Source of the DNA: Adlercreutzia sp. ZJ473
GTDB lineage: Bacteria > Actinomycetota > Coriobacteriia > Coriobacteriales > Eggerthellaceae
Assembly (NCBI RefSeq): GCF_013185065.1
Contig: NZ_JAAVTO010000005.1
Coordinates: forward strand, 26,032-90,031
Length of the DNA stretch: 64,000 nt
Direction: 5' to 3'
In this document: positions 33,665-41,966 of the stretch, in pieces
Position numbering within the stretch: the stretch's first letter is position 1
Layout: each line of letters starts with the position of its first letter
The notes under the pieces: model-generated
Told to the model about the DNA's origin: nothing
What the model saw: the letters and a program-made list of their open reading frames with translations, nothing else
The model's database searches: none
Program-made: the position numbers and the translations under genes

Positions 33665-36361
33665 ATGAAGAAGAAACAGGGCTCGGACCAGGATGAGGAG
33701 CGGAGGAACGTGCAGCAGCGAATGCAAGGGGGAGAGCGAGTGCGGAGGCAAGCTCAGAGTCAGAACCAGGAGCAGACGCCCGTGCAGCAGCAATCGCAGC
33801 CACGCCCGCAGCCACACTCACGCCCGCACTCGCAAGCAACCCCCGGCGGCGCCCCCGCCAGGATAGAGGTGCGCGGCGGGCGGGTGCACAACCTCAAGAA
33901 CGTCGACGTCGACGTGCCGCTCAACAAGATCGTCGGGATCGCCGGCGTCTCCGGCTCGGGCAAGTCCTCCCTGGCGCTCGGGATCCTCTACGCGGAGGGC
34001 TCCCGCCGCTACCTGGAGTCCCTGTCGACCTACACGCGCAGGCGCATGACGCAGGCAGAGAAGGCGCAGGTGGACGAGGTGCTGCACGTCCCGGCGGCCC
34101 TGGCGCTCAGGCAGCGCCCCGGCGTGCCCGGCATCCGCAGCACATTCGGGACGGGCACGGAGCTGCTGAACAGCCTGCGCCTGATGTTCTCCCGCCTCGC
34201 CTCGCACCGCTGCCCGAACGGCCACTACGCCGAGCCCTCCCTGAACGTCGCCGCCGACCTCCCGATCACCTGCCCCGCCTGCGGCGAGCGCTTTCTCGCG
34301 CCGAGCGCGGAGGAGCTGGCCTTCAACAGCCAGGGCGCGTGCGCGCGCTGCGACGGGACGGGCATCGTCCGCGCCGTCGACGAGTCGACGCTGGTGCCCG
34401 ACGAGTCCCTCTCCATCGACGAGGGCGCGGTGGCGCCCTGGCAGACGCTCATGTGGTCGCTGATGAAGGACATCGCCCGCGAGATGGGCGTCCGCACCGA
34501 CGTGCCGTTCCGGGAGCTGACGAGGAAGGAGCGCGACATCGTCTTCCACGGCCCCGCGGTCAAGAAGAACATCATCTACCAGAACAAGACGAGCGGCGCC
34601 GCCGGCGACATGGACTTCACCTACTTCAACGCCACCTACACCGTGGAGAACGCCTTGTCGAAGGTGAAGAACGAGAAGGGCATGAAGCGCGTCGAGAAGT
34701 TCCTGAAGCAGGGCGTCTGCCCCGACTGCAAAGGCACGCGCCTCTCCGACGCGGCACGCGCGCCCCGGCTTCGCGGCGTCTCGCTTGCGCAAGCCTGCGC
34801 GATGACGCTCTCCGACCTCGCGCAGTGGGTGGCCGGCGTCCCGGCCTCGCTGCCGAAGGAGATGCGCCCGATGGCCCAGAGCATCTGCGCGTCGTTCGAC
34901 ACCGCCGCGAAGCGCCTCGTTGACCTGGGACTCTCCTATCTCACGCTCGACCGCGCCGCCTCGACGCTCTCCACCGGCGAGCGGCAGCGCATGCAGCTGG
35001 CCCGCGCGGTGCGGAACCGCACGACCGGCGTCCTCTACGTCCTCGACGAGCCGTCCATCGGCCTGCACCCCTCCAACCTGGAGGGGCTGACCGGCGTCAT
35101 GCGGGACCTGATCGCCGACGGCAACACCGTCGTGCTGGTGGACCACGACGTCAACGTGCTCTCCGAGGCCGACTGGCTCATCGAGCTCGGCCCCGACGCC
35201 GGCGCGAGCGGCGGCACCATCATCGCGCAGGGGCCCCTGCAGGACGTGGCGCGCGACCCCCGCTCGCGGATCGGCGGCTTCCTCACGGGCGAGGCGTCCG
35301 TCAACGTCAGGGAGCGCGCCGCAGCCGGCGAGATGTTCTCCCTCGGGACCATCCGCCTGTCAACCTCCGCGATCCACACGGTGAAGCCCCTGGAGGTGGA
35401 CTTCCCGAAGGGGCGGCTCGTCGCGGTGACTGGCGTGTCCGGCTCGGGGAAGACGACGCTGATCCTGGAGAGCCTGATCCCGGCGCTGGAGGCGTCCATC
35501 CGGGGCGCCCAGCTCCCCGAGCACGTGAGGGCCCTCGCCGCCGACGGCATCGCCCACGTCAAGCTGATCGACGCCACGCCCATCGGGATCAACGTGCGCT
35601 CCACCGTCGCCACCTACGCCAACGTGCACGACGAGCTGCGCAAGGTCTATGCCAGGACGCCGGACGCGAAGGCGCGGGGGTGCAAGGCGGGCGACTTCTC
35701 CTACAACACGGGGAAGCTGCGCTGCCCCGTGTGCGACGGGACGGGCTCCATCAACCTCGACGTCCAGTTTTTGCCGGACGTCGAGATCCCCTGCCCGGAC
35801 TGCGACGGCTCGCGCTACGCGAAGGGCGCGAGCCTCATCCGACGCGTGCCGAAGGGCGGAGGACGCGCGCACTCGCTCCCCGAGCTCATGGACATGAGCG
35901 TGGACGAGGCGCTCGACGCCTGCGCCGACCTCCCGCTTGTCGCGCGAAGGCTGGGCGTGCTCAAGGAGCTGGGGTTGGGGTATCTGACCTTGGGAGAGGA
36001 GACGCCGAGCCTCTCGGGCGGCGAGGCGCAGCGCCTGAAGCTCGCCAGCGAGATGGGGAGGGGCCAGTCCGACACGGTGTTCGTGTTCGACGAGCCCACC
36101 ATCGGCCTCCACCCGCTCGACGTCGAGACGCTGCTCCACGTGTTCGAGCGGCTGATCGAGCGCGGGGCGACCGTCATCGTCATCGAGCACGACCTGGACG
36201 TCATCCGAAACGCGGACTACGTCATCGACATGGGGCCGGGCGGCGGCGCCCACGGCGGCGAGATCGTCGCAGCCGACACGCCGGAAGGGCTCTGCGCCTG
36301 CGAGGCCAGCAAGACGGGGGCGTACCTGAAGCGGACGTATCCTGAGCGAAAGGAGCGCTAG
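33665..36361 (+). CDS. UvrA2-like ABC ATPase
   Basis: 898 residues. A Gln/Arg/Pro-rich tail (about 1-62) precedes two ABC modules: Walker A GVSGSGKSS (Lys100) and GVSGSGKTT (about residue 595), signatures LSTGERQRM and LSGGEAQRL, Walker B VLDEPSIGLH and VFDEPTIGLH. Zinc-finger CxxC pairs are present (CPACGERF, CPVCDGTG). It is shorter than UvrA and seems to lack the UvrB-binding region, which marks UvrA2 types linked to DNA-adduct or drug tolerance. ATG 33665 is 21 bp after a triple operator. Next gene, a base-excision glycosylase, starts 1 nt after its stop. Confidence 0.85.
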   Translation: MKKKQGSDQDEERRNVQQRMQGGERVRRQAQSQNQEQTPVQQQSQPRPQPHSRPHSQATPGGAPARIEVRGGRVHNLKNVDVDVPLNKIVGIAGVSGSGKSSLALGILYAEGSRRYLESLSTYTRRRMTQAEKAQVDEVLHVPAALALRQRPGVPGIRSTFGTGTELLNSLRLMFSRLASHRCPNGHYAEPSLNVAADLPITCPACGERFLAPSAEELAFNSQGACARCDGTGIVRAVDESTLVPDESLSIDEGAVAPWQTLMWSLMKDIAREMGVRTDVPFRELTRKERDIVFHGPAVKKNIIYQNKTSGAAGDMDFTYFNATYTVENALSKVKNEKGMKRVEKFLKQGVCPDCKGTRLSDAARAPRLRGVSLAQACAMTLSDLAQWVAGVPASLPKEMRPMAQSICASFDTAAKRLVDLGLSYLTLDRAASTLSTGERQRMQLARAVRNRTTGVLYVLDEPSIGLHPSNLEGLTGVMRDLIADGNTVVLVDHDVNVLSEADWLIELGPDAGASGGTIIAQGPLQDVARDPRSRIGGFLTGEASVNVRERAAAGEMFSLGTIRLSTSAIHTVKPLEVDFPKGRLVAVTGVSGSGKTTLILESLIPALEASIRGAQLPEHVRALAADGIAHVKLIDATPIGINVRSTVATYANVHDELRKVYARTPDAKARGCKAGDFSYNTGKLRCPVCDGTGSINLDVQFLPDVEIPCPDCDGSRYAKGASLIRRVPKGGGRAHSLPELMDMSVDEALDACADLPLVARRLGVLKELGLGYLTLGEETPSLSGGEAQRLKLASEMGRGQSDTVFVFDEPTIGLHPLDVETLLHVFERLIERGATVIVIEHDLDVIRNADYVIDMGPGGGAHGGEIVAADTPEGLCACEASKTGAYLKRTYPERKER

Positions 36362-36362
36362 C

Positions 36363-37193
36363 ATGCGAACGAGCGAAGATGCAAGCTGGGAGCTGATCGG
36401 CTCGCTCATCGCCGCGGAGTCAAGCGGCAAGAGCCCGCGGCTGTTCTCCTCGCGCCGGACGCTGTTCGGCATCCCCTCAGCGCTCGACGAGGAGCTGGCG
36501 AAGCTCGACCAGGAGGTTGCAAGGCGGGCTGGCGCGTCCGAGCAAGCCGGCGCGTCCAAGCCGGGCGAGGCGCCCGAACGAGTGGGCGAAGCGCCCAAAC
36601 CGGTGAGTGAAGCGACGGCCTCCCCCGCACCCGAACCAGCTGGCGTACCCAAGCCGGGCGGGGCGCCCAAGCCAGCCGGCACGCCCCGGCAAACGCAGCA
36701 GCACGTGGTCCACCCCCTGGCGCCCGTGTTCGACGAGCGCTCACGCGTGCTCATCTTGGGCACGATGCCCTCGCCGAAGTCGCGCGAGACCGGCTTCTAC
36801 TACAACCACCCGCAGAACCGCTTCTGGAAGGTGATGGCCGCCCTCTTCGACGAGCCGATTCCCGCCGCCAACCAGGAGAAGAAGGAGCTCGTGCTCGCAC
36901 ACGGCGTCGCGCTGTGGGACGTGCTGGCCGAGTGCACCATCAGGGGGGCCAGCGACGGCACCATCGCCGAGTGCGTGCCGAACGACATCGCGTGGCTGAT
37001 CGGGCAGGCGCCCGTCGAGGCCGTGTTCTGCACCGGCGCGAAGGCCGCTGAGCTCTACAAGAAATACTGCGAGCCCTCCACGCGCATGCCCTGCACGCGG
37101 CTGCCCTCCACGAGCCCCGCGAACGCCGCGACCTCCCTCGACCAGCTCATCGAAGCCTACCGGCAGATCCTCCCCTTCTGCGTCCAAGCGTAA
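36363..37193 (+). CDS. DNA-deoxyinosine glycosylase (UDG superfamily)
   Basis: 276 residues. The catalytic domain is residues about 118-270: LILGTMPSPKSRE, FYYNHPQNRFWKVM, and VFCTGAKA with a C-terminal CTRLPSTSPAN loop. These are hallmarks of the HXDG/Mug-like group that removes deaminated purines or mismatched uracil. The first 115 residues are a non-catalytic part ending in a Pro/Ala/Gly/Lys repeat tract (about 50-110, units like GEAPKPV/GGAPKPA). Translated with the UvrA2-like gene, so probably one inducible repair operon. Confidence 0.85.
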   Translation: MRTSEDASWELIGSLIAAESSGKSPRLFSSRRTLFGIPSALDEELAKLDQEVARRAGASEQAGASKPGEAPERVGEAPKPVSEATASPAPEPAGVPKPGGAPKPAGTPRQTQQHVVHPLAPVFDERSRVLILGTMPSPKSRETGFYYNHPQNRFWKVMAALFDEPIPAANQEKKELVLAHGVALWDVLAECTIRGASDGTIAECVPNDIAWLIGQAPVEAVFCTGAKAAELYKKYCEPSTRMPCTRLPSTSPANAATSLDQLIEAYRQILPFCVQA

Positions 37194-37372
37194 GCGAGGC
37201 AGCGCGCGACTCTGGCAGGGACGACGAGCCCACCCCATGAGGCGATCCCCTCCTCTTCGCTTCCGTCCTCAGCGTCCTCCGCGAACAGGCGGTCATCACA
37301 ATGGAGCCTGCGCGTTTTAGTGTTGAGGACACACGCCGTCTGCCCGCCAAGGCCGGATGCCGCTTCCGAGAG

Positions 37373-38239
37373 CTAACCTTCCGCGCGCCTGCTGTCCCCC
37401 GTCTTGTAGTCGACCTCGACACCGTCCTGCACGTTCGGGATGTAGACCTTGAAGCAGACGCCCTCGCCGCCGTCCTCGACGGAGAGCGCCTCCATGAGCA
37501 CCCCGCGCGCGACCAGCTCGCCGCCTCGGAAGTCAGGGGTCACGCGGTAGCAGACGTGACCGCCCGTGGCGTCCACGTGCCCAGAGACCTGCTGCTCGAA
37601 GCGGGTCATCGTCTCGTTGAGCTGGCGCGTCCCCGCGATCAGGTTTCGCTCGTTCGCGTTCTCGGCGCCGAGGCTCCAGGCTATCAGGTGGCTGCGGTTG
37701 AAGAGGGCCCCGTTGCTGGCGGCTATCAGCTCGGGGTAGAACGCCTGCTTCCACCCGCTCGGGCGTATCGAGGATATGCTTCCGCGCTCCTCGCCCTCAG
37801 CTGGGGCGGTCTCCTCGCCGACGATGGCCTCGGCGACACCGCACCGCCCGAGCGCGTCCAGCTCGCTGTAGCGCTCGTACCCGAACGCCTCGCCTTCGAC
37901 TGTGGAGAAGTCGGGTGTCTCGTCGTAGGCGTAGTAGGTGCCGTCCGCGCTGATCTGCGGGTCAGAGCCACCTGCGGTTGCCTGCGGGCCGTAACCGCCC
38001 GCGGCGCCGCCTTGTGAGTCGGAGCCACCCGAGCCAGCTTGCAAATCGGCATCACCCGCGGCTGATTGCGAACCGGAGCCGCCCGCGGCACCGCCGCCTT
38101 CAGCCGAGGCAGCCAGGCTCGACGAAGGCGCGCCGGAGGAGCCGCCGCTCGGAAGCGCACCGGATACGCACCCGCCGAACGCAAGGCACAGCGCGACCAG
38201 CAGCGCCGCAAGCCACCTTGCGAACTTGGGATGCTTCAT
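37373..38239 (-). CDS. Secreted lipoprotein DNA/RNA non-specific endonuclease
   Basis: 288 residues. A signal peptide with lipobox LAFGGC ends near residue 25 and is followed by a Gly/Ser/Ala-rich linker with repeated SGGSDxQ units to about residue 110. The catalytic domain holds NRSHLIAWSLGAENANERNLIAGTRQLNE (in parts), equivalent to the DRGHL motif with catalytic His and Mg-binding Asn of the EndA/NucA group. It probably degrades extracellular nucleic acid from the outer face of the membrane. ATG 38239 is chosen to fit the signal peptide; ATG 38260 and 38278 are alternatives. Confidence 0.82.
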   Translation of the reverse strand: MKHPKFARWLAALLVALCLAFGGCVSGALPSGGSSGAPSSSLAASAEGGGAAGGSGSQSAAGDADLQAGSGGSDSQGGAAGGYGPQATAGGSDPQISADGTYYAYDETPDFSTVEGEAFGYERYSELDALGRCGVAEAIVGEETAPAEGEERGSISSIRPSGWKQAFYPELIAASNGALFNRSHLIAWSLGAENANERNLIAGTRQLNETMTRFEQQVSGHVDATGGHVCYRVTPDFRGGELVARGVLMEALSVEDGGEGVCFKVYIPNVQDGVEVDYKTGDSRRAEG

Positions 38240-38427
38240 ATGCCTAATATCGTCTCTCATAACCCGATTATATTCCACCCGTGTGCTTGCCGACTCATCA
38301 AAGCGGCACCGTCTGATGAGCTAGGGCATAGAAAAAGGCTGGAGCTTTCATAACCTTCGCGACAGCTCATCTACCGCACGCGGAAGGAGTCTTCTTGAAG
38401 CATCTGAGTTCGGGGGCTTCAAGCATC

Positions 38428-38583
38428 TCAAACGCTGCGCTTCGCATATTCACACAACGCTGAACCCAGAGAGCGGCTGCTGTCGAGACAGTACGCCTCG
38501 TCGCAATAAACCTTGAAGTCGCTTCCTCCGCCGCAGAGATCAAAACGACCGCTGCCCGCTGTTGAAAACCCGGTTTCGCTCAT
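38428..38583 (-). CDS. Possible small protein after the GIY-YIG gene
   Basis: 51 residues (MSETGFSTAGSGRFDLCGGG...). It starts 7 nt after the stop of the second GIY-YIG gene and GGAAGTAGGG precedes it, so it could be coupled. Three Cys, no recognised domain. It may be random. Confidence 0.3.
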   Translation of the reverse strand: MSETGFSTAGSGRFDLCGGGSDFKVYCDEAYCLDSSRSLGSALCEYAKRSV

Positions 38584-38590
38584 GGTCACC

Positions 38591-39424
38591 CTACTTCCTA
38601 TACAGCGCATCCAGCGTATGTTTTTCGCTGTCTTTCCACTCGATCCACCCGTTGTTGGATCCGCCCAGCACGAAGTCGGCAGCGCCGCTCGGCGTCGAGA
38701 ACGAAACCGTCTTCCGCAGCAGACCGCTGCCACCCGGCTCCTGCACCAAGTCACCCGAAGCCAACAGCTCCTGCCGCAGCTTATCGTAGCGGTCGAGCTT
38801 CGGCTTGACCTTCAAGTCAACAGGCGAGCCCTCGAGCACATCGAACGTGTCGCCCGTGTATATGCCGCGAGCACGAACACCACGCCGTGAGCTGTAAAAC
38901 AGCTTTACGTTGGCAAGCGCGTCGTCGCTGTCCTCGATTTGGTAGCCGAAGGTCCCCATCACGAAGGCTATCTCCTCGTAGATCTGCTCCACAGTGGGCT
39001 TCTGGTATTGGTCGATCACATAACGCGGGTCCACCTTGTTCTCCACGGTGTAACGCTTCGATGCGGTCGCCTGCTCAATGGCGTACTTCTCAAGCGCGCT
39101 CACGTTATCGAGCGAGAACGACTGAATGTCATCGGAGAGGAACAAAATCGCCTTATTCCAGAAGTCCTTCTTGGCGTTGTGGTCGTCAAGCCGCACAATA
39201 CCCTGCTTTGTCTGCCCTACGTACAAACGCGATATGGCTCCGTCCTCGTCGTTGATGAGGTAGTAGATGCCGCGCAACGGCAAATCTGCAATCTGCTTGG
39301 CGCGAGAGAGCAGCGGCCTCGGCACGAACACGGTGGTCATGGTCGAAAGCGTACAGCGACAGATACGCACCCCGTTGGGCTCGCCATCGATGAACTGCGT
39401 CGTCATGGTTTTCAGTCGCGCCAT
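38591..39424 (-). CDS. GIY-YIG nuclease-family protein with DUF4357 (second copy)
   Basis: 277 residues. GIYYLINDEDGAISRLYVGQTKQG and DDHNAKKDFWNKAILF (in parts, about 51-95) form a clear GIY-YIG core with the catalytic Tyr and Arg region. The C-terminal TPSGAADFVLGGSNNGWIEWKDSEKHTLD is DUF4357, very like the tail of the protein at 32759-33451. A typical member of restriction-associated nuclease-like proteins. Start ATG 39424 or MTTQ at 39406. A decayed peptidase gene lies just upstream. Confidence 0.8.
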   Translation of the reverse strand: MARLKTMTTQFIDGEPNGVRICRCTLSTMTTVFVPRPLLSRAKQIADLPLRGIYYLINDEDGAISRLYVGQTKQGIVRLDDHNAKKDFWNKAILFLSDDIQSFSLDNVSALEKYAIEQATASKRYTVENKVDPRYVIDQYQKPTVEQIYEEIAFVMGTFGYQIEDSDDALANVKLFYSSRRGVRARGIYTGDTFDVLEGSPVDLKVKPKLDRYDKLRQELLASGDLVQEPGGSGLLRKTVSFSTPSGAADFVLGGSNNGWIEWKDSEKHTLDALYRK

Positions 39425-39433
39425 ATCATGCTC

Positions 39434-39566
39434 CTACCCGATGAAATCCAGTATCCCGTCGTTAAGCTCTTTGCGAACGCTGCGCCACGCAGGCATGTGC
39501 TCGTCCATTACCGCAATGAACTTCGAATCGTGCGATTCCTCCATGAAATGCATCTTCACCAGACAT
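39434..39566 (-). pseudogene. C-terminal remnant of a YgjP-like (M48/DUF45) metallopeptidase
   Basis: The minus frame reads VKMHFMEESHDSKFIAVMDEHMPAWRSVRKELN (in parts) and then stops. This is the region after the HExxH motif in YgjP-type peptidases (H...SHxxxF...MDxHMPxWxxxRxxLN). The catalytic part is gone. YgjP-like genes are often beside type I restriction genes, so it suggests a lost system here. Confidence 0.6.
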
Positions 39567-39829
39567 TATCCATCCACGAACCTCAAACGGTAAATGATTA
39601 TTTGGCGGCGTGACGAATACGCCAAAGCATCTTGCCTGATATGAGCAATTTGAGCGATCGAAATACGCAGCGGACATCGACAGGATCATCGAGATGATGG
39701 AGCGAGACGAGACGATAGAACACTAAAGGAAAGATGTTGCGCAGCTTTTTGCGAGTACGGATTCGCGCTGCTAGTGCGCTCATTCGGTAACGGCAGTCAA
39801 CACGCGTTTTCTGCGTTGCTGTAACATAT
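39567..39829. other. Intergenic region upstream of DinJ/YafQ
   Basis: About 260 bp of AT-richer DNA without a credible gene. Small frames on both strands lack ribosome sites. Likely eroded sequence. Confidence 0.4.
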
Positions 39830-39854
39830 TATAATAACAACGTCACATGTTGTT
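39830..39854 (+). promoter_or_regulatory. Promoter and operator of the DinJ/YafQ pair
   Basis: A -10 TATAAT (39830-39835) is followed by AACAAC-(7)-GTTGTT (39836-39841, 39849-39854), an inverted repeat over the expected start, as for autoregulated toxin-antitoxin promoters. No clear -35 seen. Confidence 0.6.
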
Positions 39855-39864
39855 AGGAGAACCC

Positions 39865-40137
39865 ATGACTGCCACCACCGTTACTATCCGCTTGGACAAC
39901 TCGGATAAAGAACAGGCCGCCGAAATAGCAGGCTATTTCGGCTTCGATCTTTCGACGGTAACACGAGCCTTCTACAAGCAGATGATCCGTGAACGCCGCA
40001 TACCGCTTGATCTGTCAATGCCAGAGCCTAACGAGGAATCGCTTCAGGCCATGCGAGAAGCGGACGACTTCTTCGCTTCTGGAAAGCCGGCGCGATTTAA
40101 GACAGCTGCCGATATGATCGCGTCCCTTGAGGAATAG
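39865..40137 (+). CDS. dinJ: DinJ/RelB-family antitoxin
   Basis: 90 residues. The N-terminal ribbon-helix-helix reads TATTVTIRLDNSDKEQAAEIAGYFGFDLSTVTRAFYKQM (in parts), the classic DinJ start, including the IPLDL transition. It binds its promoter and neutralises the downstream YafQ toxin. ATG 39865 has TTAGGAG 5-6 nt upstream; the frame extends to 39847, but that start lacks a ribosome site. Its stop is 1 nt before the toxin start. Confidence 0.9.
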   Translation: MTATTVTIRLDNSDKEQAAEIAGYFGFDLSTVTRAFYKQMIRERRIPLDLSMPEPNEESLQAMREADDFFASGKPARFKTAADMIASLEE

Positions 40138-40138
40138 C

Positions 40139-40429
40139 ATGCTGGATGTCGAATACAGCTCTCAGTTCAAACAAGACTACAAACATTGCAAGAAAAAGCG
40201 CCTGCCCATGGTCGAACTACGCCGAGTGGTCGAACTTGTGGCGGAAAATTCCGAGGAATCACTTGGTGAGCTGCGGCGGCGCCACAATATGCACACTCTG
40301 CAGGGGAAGTGGAGGGGGCGCTGCGAATGTCATGTTGCCAATGCGGGCAACTGGCTCGTGATATGGTCGGCCAACGACACCGCAGCCTTTTTCGAACGCA
40401 CGGGTACGCACGACGAGCTATTCCGCTGA
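40139..40429 (+). CDS. yafQ: YafQ-family mRNA interferase toxin
   Basis: 96 residues of the RelE/ParE superfamily. The YafQ signatures are SSQFKQDYKHCKKKR near the N-terminus, LQGKWRGRCECHV near residue 58 (basic strand and active-site region) and the end FFERTGTHDELF, with the catalytic His in GTHDELF. It cleaves mRNA in the ribosomal A site. Starts at ATG 40139, with GAGGAA in the antitoxin end. Together with dinJ a complete, apparently intact pair. Confidence 0.9.
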   Translation: MLDVEYSSQFKQDYKHCKKKRLPMVELRRVVELVAENSEESLGELRRRHNMHTLQGKWRGRCECHVANAGNWLVIWSANDTAAFFERTGTHDELFR

Positions 40430-40568
40430 TATCCCCGAAACGTCGATTTCGCCAGATCTGAGCTTCGGGAGCAAGGCATCCCTGATCCGCGTTAGTGCTT
40501 TTTCGCAAAAAACTCATCGATCCTGAGCGCAAAACTAACCCATATCAGACGCTTGACGTCATGCCGTG
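40430..40568. other. Short intergenic region before the FecCD promoter
   Basis: No gene or clear terminator seen. Confidence 0.35.
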
Positions 40569-40597
40569 TTGATATTATCCTTGATAATAAATATTCT
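40569..40597 (+). promoter_or_regulatory. Promoter of the FecCD operon with operator in the spacer
   Basis: -35 TTGATA (40569-40574), 17-bp spacer, -10 TATTCT (40592-40597). The spacer starts TTATCCTTGAT and forms ATTATC-CTT-GATAAT with the -35 end. The same 17-bp string TTGAYATTATCCTTGAT is in the moeA promoter 6 kb away. Confidence 0.75.
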
Positions 40598-40611
40598 TAA
40601 TTAAAAACAAT

Positions 40612-40671
40612 AATGCAAGAGTGCAACATTGCTTTGCATTCTCAGGAAAAAGAGGGCTCATGGGCCCTTTT
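40612..40671 (+). promoter_or_regulatory. Two-hairpin leader of the FecCD operon
   Basis: AATGCAA/TTGCATT arms (40612-40618, 40634-40640) are followed by an 8-bp hairpin ending in TTTT (40650-40657/40664-40671), a terminator-like fold before the first gene. It may be an attenuator. A 10-codon frame, MTSGGIRELF (40685-40717), with AGGAAGA before it, follows and overlaps the FecCD start in another frame. Confidence 0.45.
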
Positions 40672-40694
40672 GTTCAGGAAGAAGATGACAAGCG

Positions 40695-41966
40695 GTGGGA
40701 TCCGTGAGCTTTTCTAAAGAGCGTACCTGCGCAATGGAGCCCGACACTCGCCCGTTGGTCGCTGGCGATACTATTTCGCTCTCGAGCTCCCGATCGGCCG
40801 ATATCGATCTGCGCAAACAGAACGACAGCGAGCTTGATCGGAAAGGAGATCTGACGGCGAGGGGCGATTCCGTTAGACGAAAGGAGCGTCGGTTCTGGAT
40901 CAAGGCGAGCATCATCATCATCTCCGTGCTCATGATCGCCGTCTTTCTCTTTTGCGTACTTTCGGGCTATTATTCCTGTACGAAATGGGAAGTGCTCCTC
41001 GTCTTGGCTCATGGGATTCTGGATGGGGTCATCTGGGTGCTGGAGCTCCCGTGCCTTCTCTTTCCCGATCTCGCCTATACGATCGGCAACCCTATTCCCG
41101 TCACATGGTCTCCCAACATCGATCTCGTTGTCTGGGACGTGCGCGTCATCCGTATCGTGGCGGTGATTTTCATCGGGGGCGGCCTCGCCCTTTCCGGAGC
41201 GAGCTACCAGTGCCTGTTCAGAAACCCCCTCGTCTCGGAATCCATCTTGGGCGTATCGAACGGGGCCTGTTTCGGTGCATGTTTGGCGATCCTTTTGATG
41301 CTGCCGACATTCTTCATCAACGTTCTCGCCTTTATCGGCGGCGGTCTCGCGGTTTTCCTGACCTATACGTGTAGCAAGATGCTGCGCGGCAACCAGACGC
41401 TTCTGCTCGTCCTGACAGGTACCGTCGTTTCCAGCATCTTCTCTGCGGGCATCTCCATCATCAAATACGTTGCGCCTACGGAAACGGCATTGCCGGAGAT
41501 CACTTTCTGGCTTATGGGATCCTTTGCGAAGATCACCAAGGGCGACCTTCTCTATCTCATACCGATCATAACCATCTGCGCGGTAATCCTGATACGCATG
41601 CGCTGGAAGATGAACGTCTTGGCCCTTGGCGATAGAGAGGCTCGTGCGCTCGGCGTGAGCGTCGGAAAAACCCGCGCCATCATCGTCGTTTGCTCCACGT
41701 TGATAGCATCGGTTTCCGTTTGCGTGTGCGGGGCCATCGCCTGGGTCGGCATCATTATCCCTCAGATCGTTCGCCATATGGTCGGACCCGACTGCCGCAG
41801 GCTCATGCCGTGCGCGTTCTTCATCGGCGGAATCTTTCTCATGCTGGTAGACGTGGCTTGTCGCGCCACCATTGCAGCTGAGCTTCCCGTCGGCGTCGTC
41901 ACTTCTCTGATCGGCGCGCCGATGTTCTTCATGATCCTTTTTCGAGCGAAGACTGCGTGGGCTTAA
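40695..41966 (+). CDS. FecCD-family ABC transporter permease
   Basis: Up to 423 residues, with about nine membrane helices from residue 70 on, and the BtuC/FecCD pattern (GGGLALSGASYQCLFRNPLVSES, in parts; LGDREARALGVSV coupling helix; GAIAWVGIIIPQIVRHMVG). The family imports chelated iron, cobalamin or haem, and in the MolBC subgroup molybdate or tungstate. The first roughly 65 residues are hydrophilic and unusual; the true start may be ATG 40734 or later. It ends immediately before the ATPase gene (stop and ATG abut). Confidence 0.88.
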   Translation: MGSVSFSKERTCAMEPDTRPLVAGDTISLSSSRSADIDLRKQNDSELDRKGDLTARGDSVRRKERRFWIKASIIIISVLMIAVFLFCVLSGYYSCTKWEVLLVLAHGILDGVIWVLELPCLLFPDLAYTIGNPIPVTWSPNIDLVVWDVRVIRIVAVIFIGGGLALSGASYQCLFRNPLVSESILGVSNGACFGACLAILLMLPTFFINVLAFIGGGLAVFLTYTCSKMLRGNQTLLLVLTGTVVSSIFSAGISIIKYVAPTETALPEITFWLMGSFAKITKGDLLYLIPIITICAVILIRMRWKMNVLALGDREARALGVSVGKTRAIIVVCSTLIASVSVCVCGAIAWVGIIIPQIVRHMVGPDCRRLMPCAFFIGGIFLMLVDVACRATIAAELPVGVVTSLIGAPMFFMILFRAKTAWA

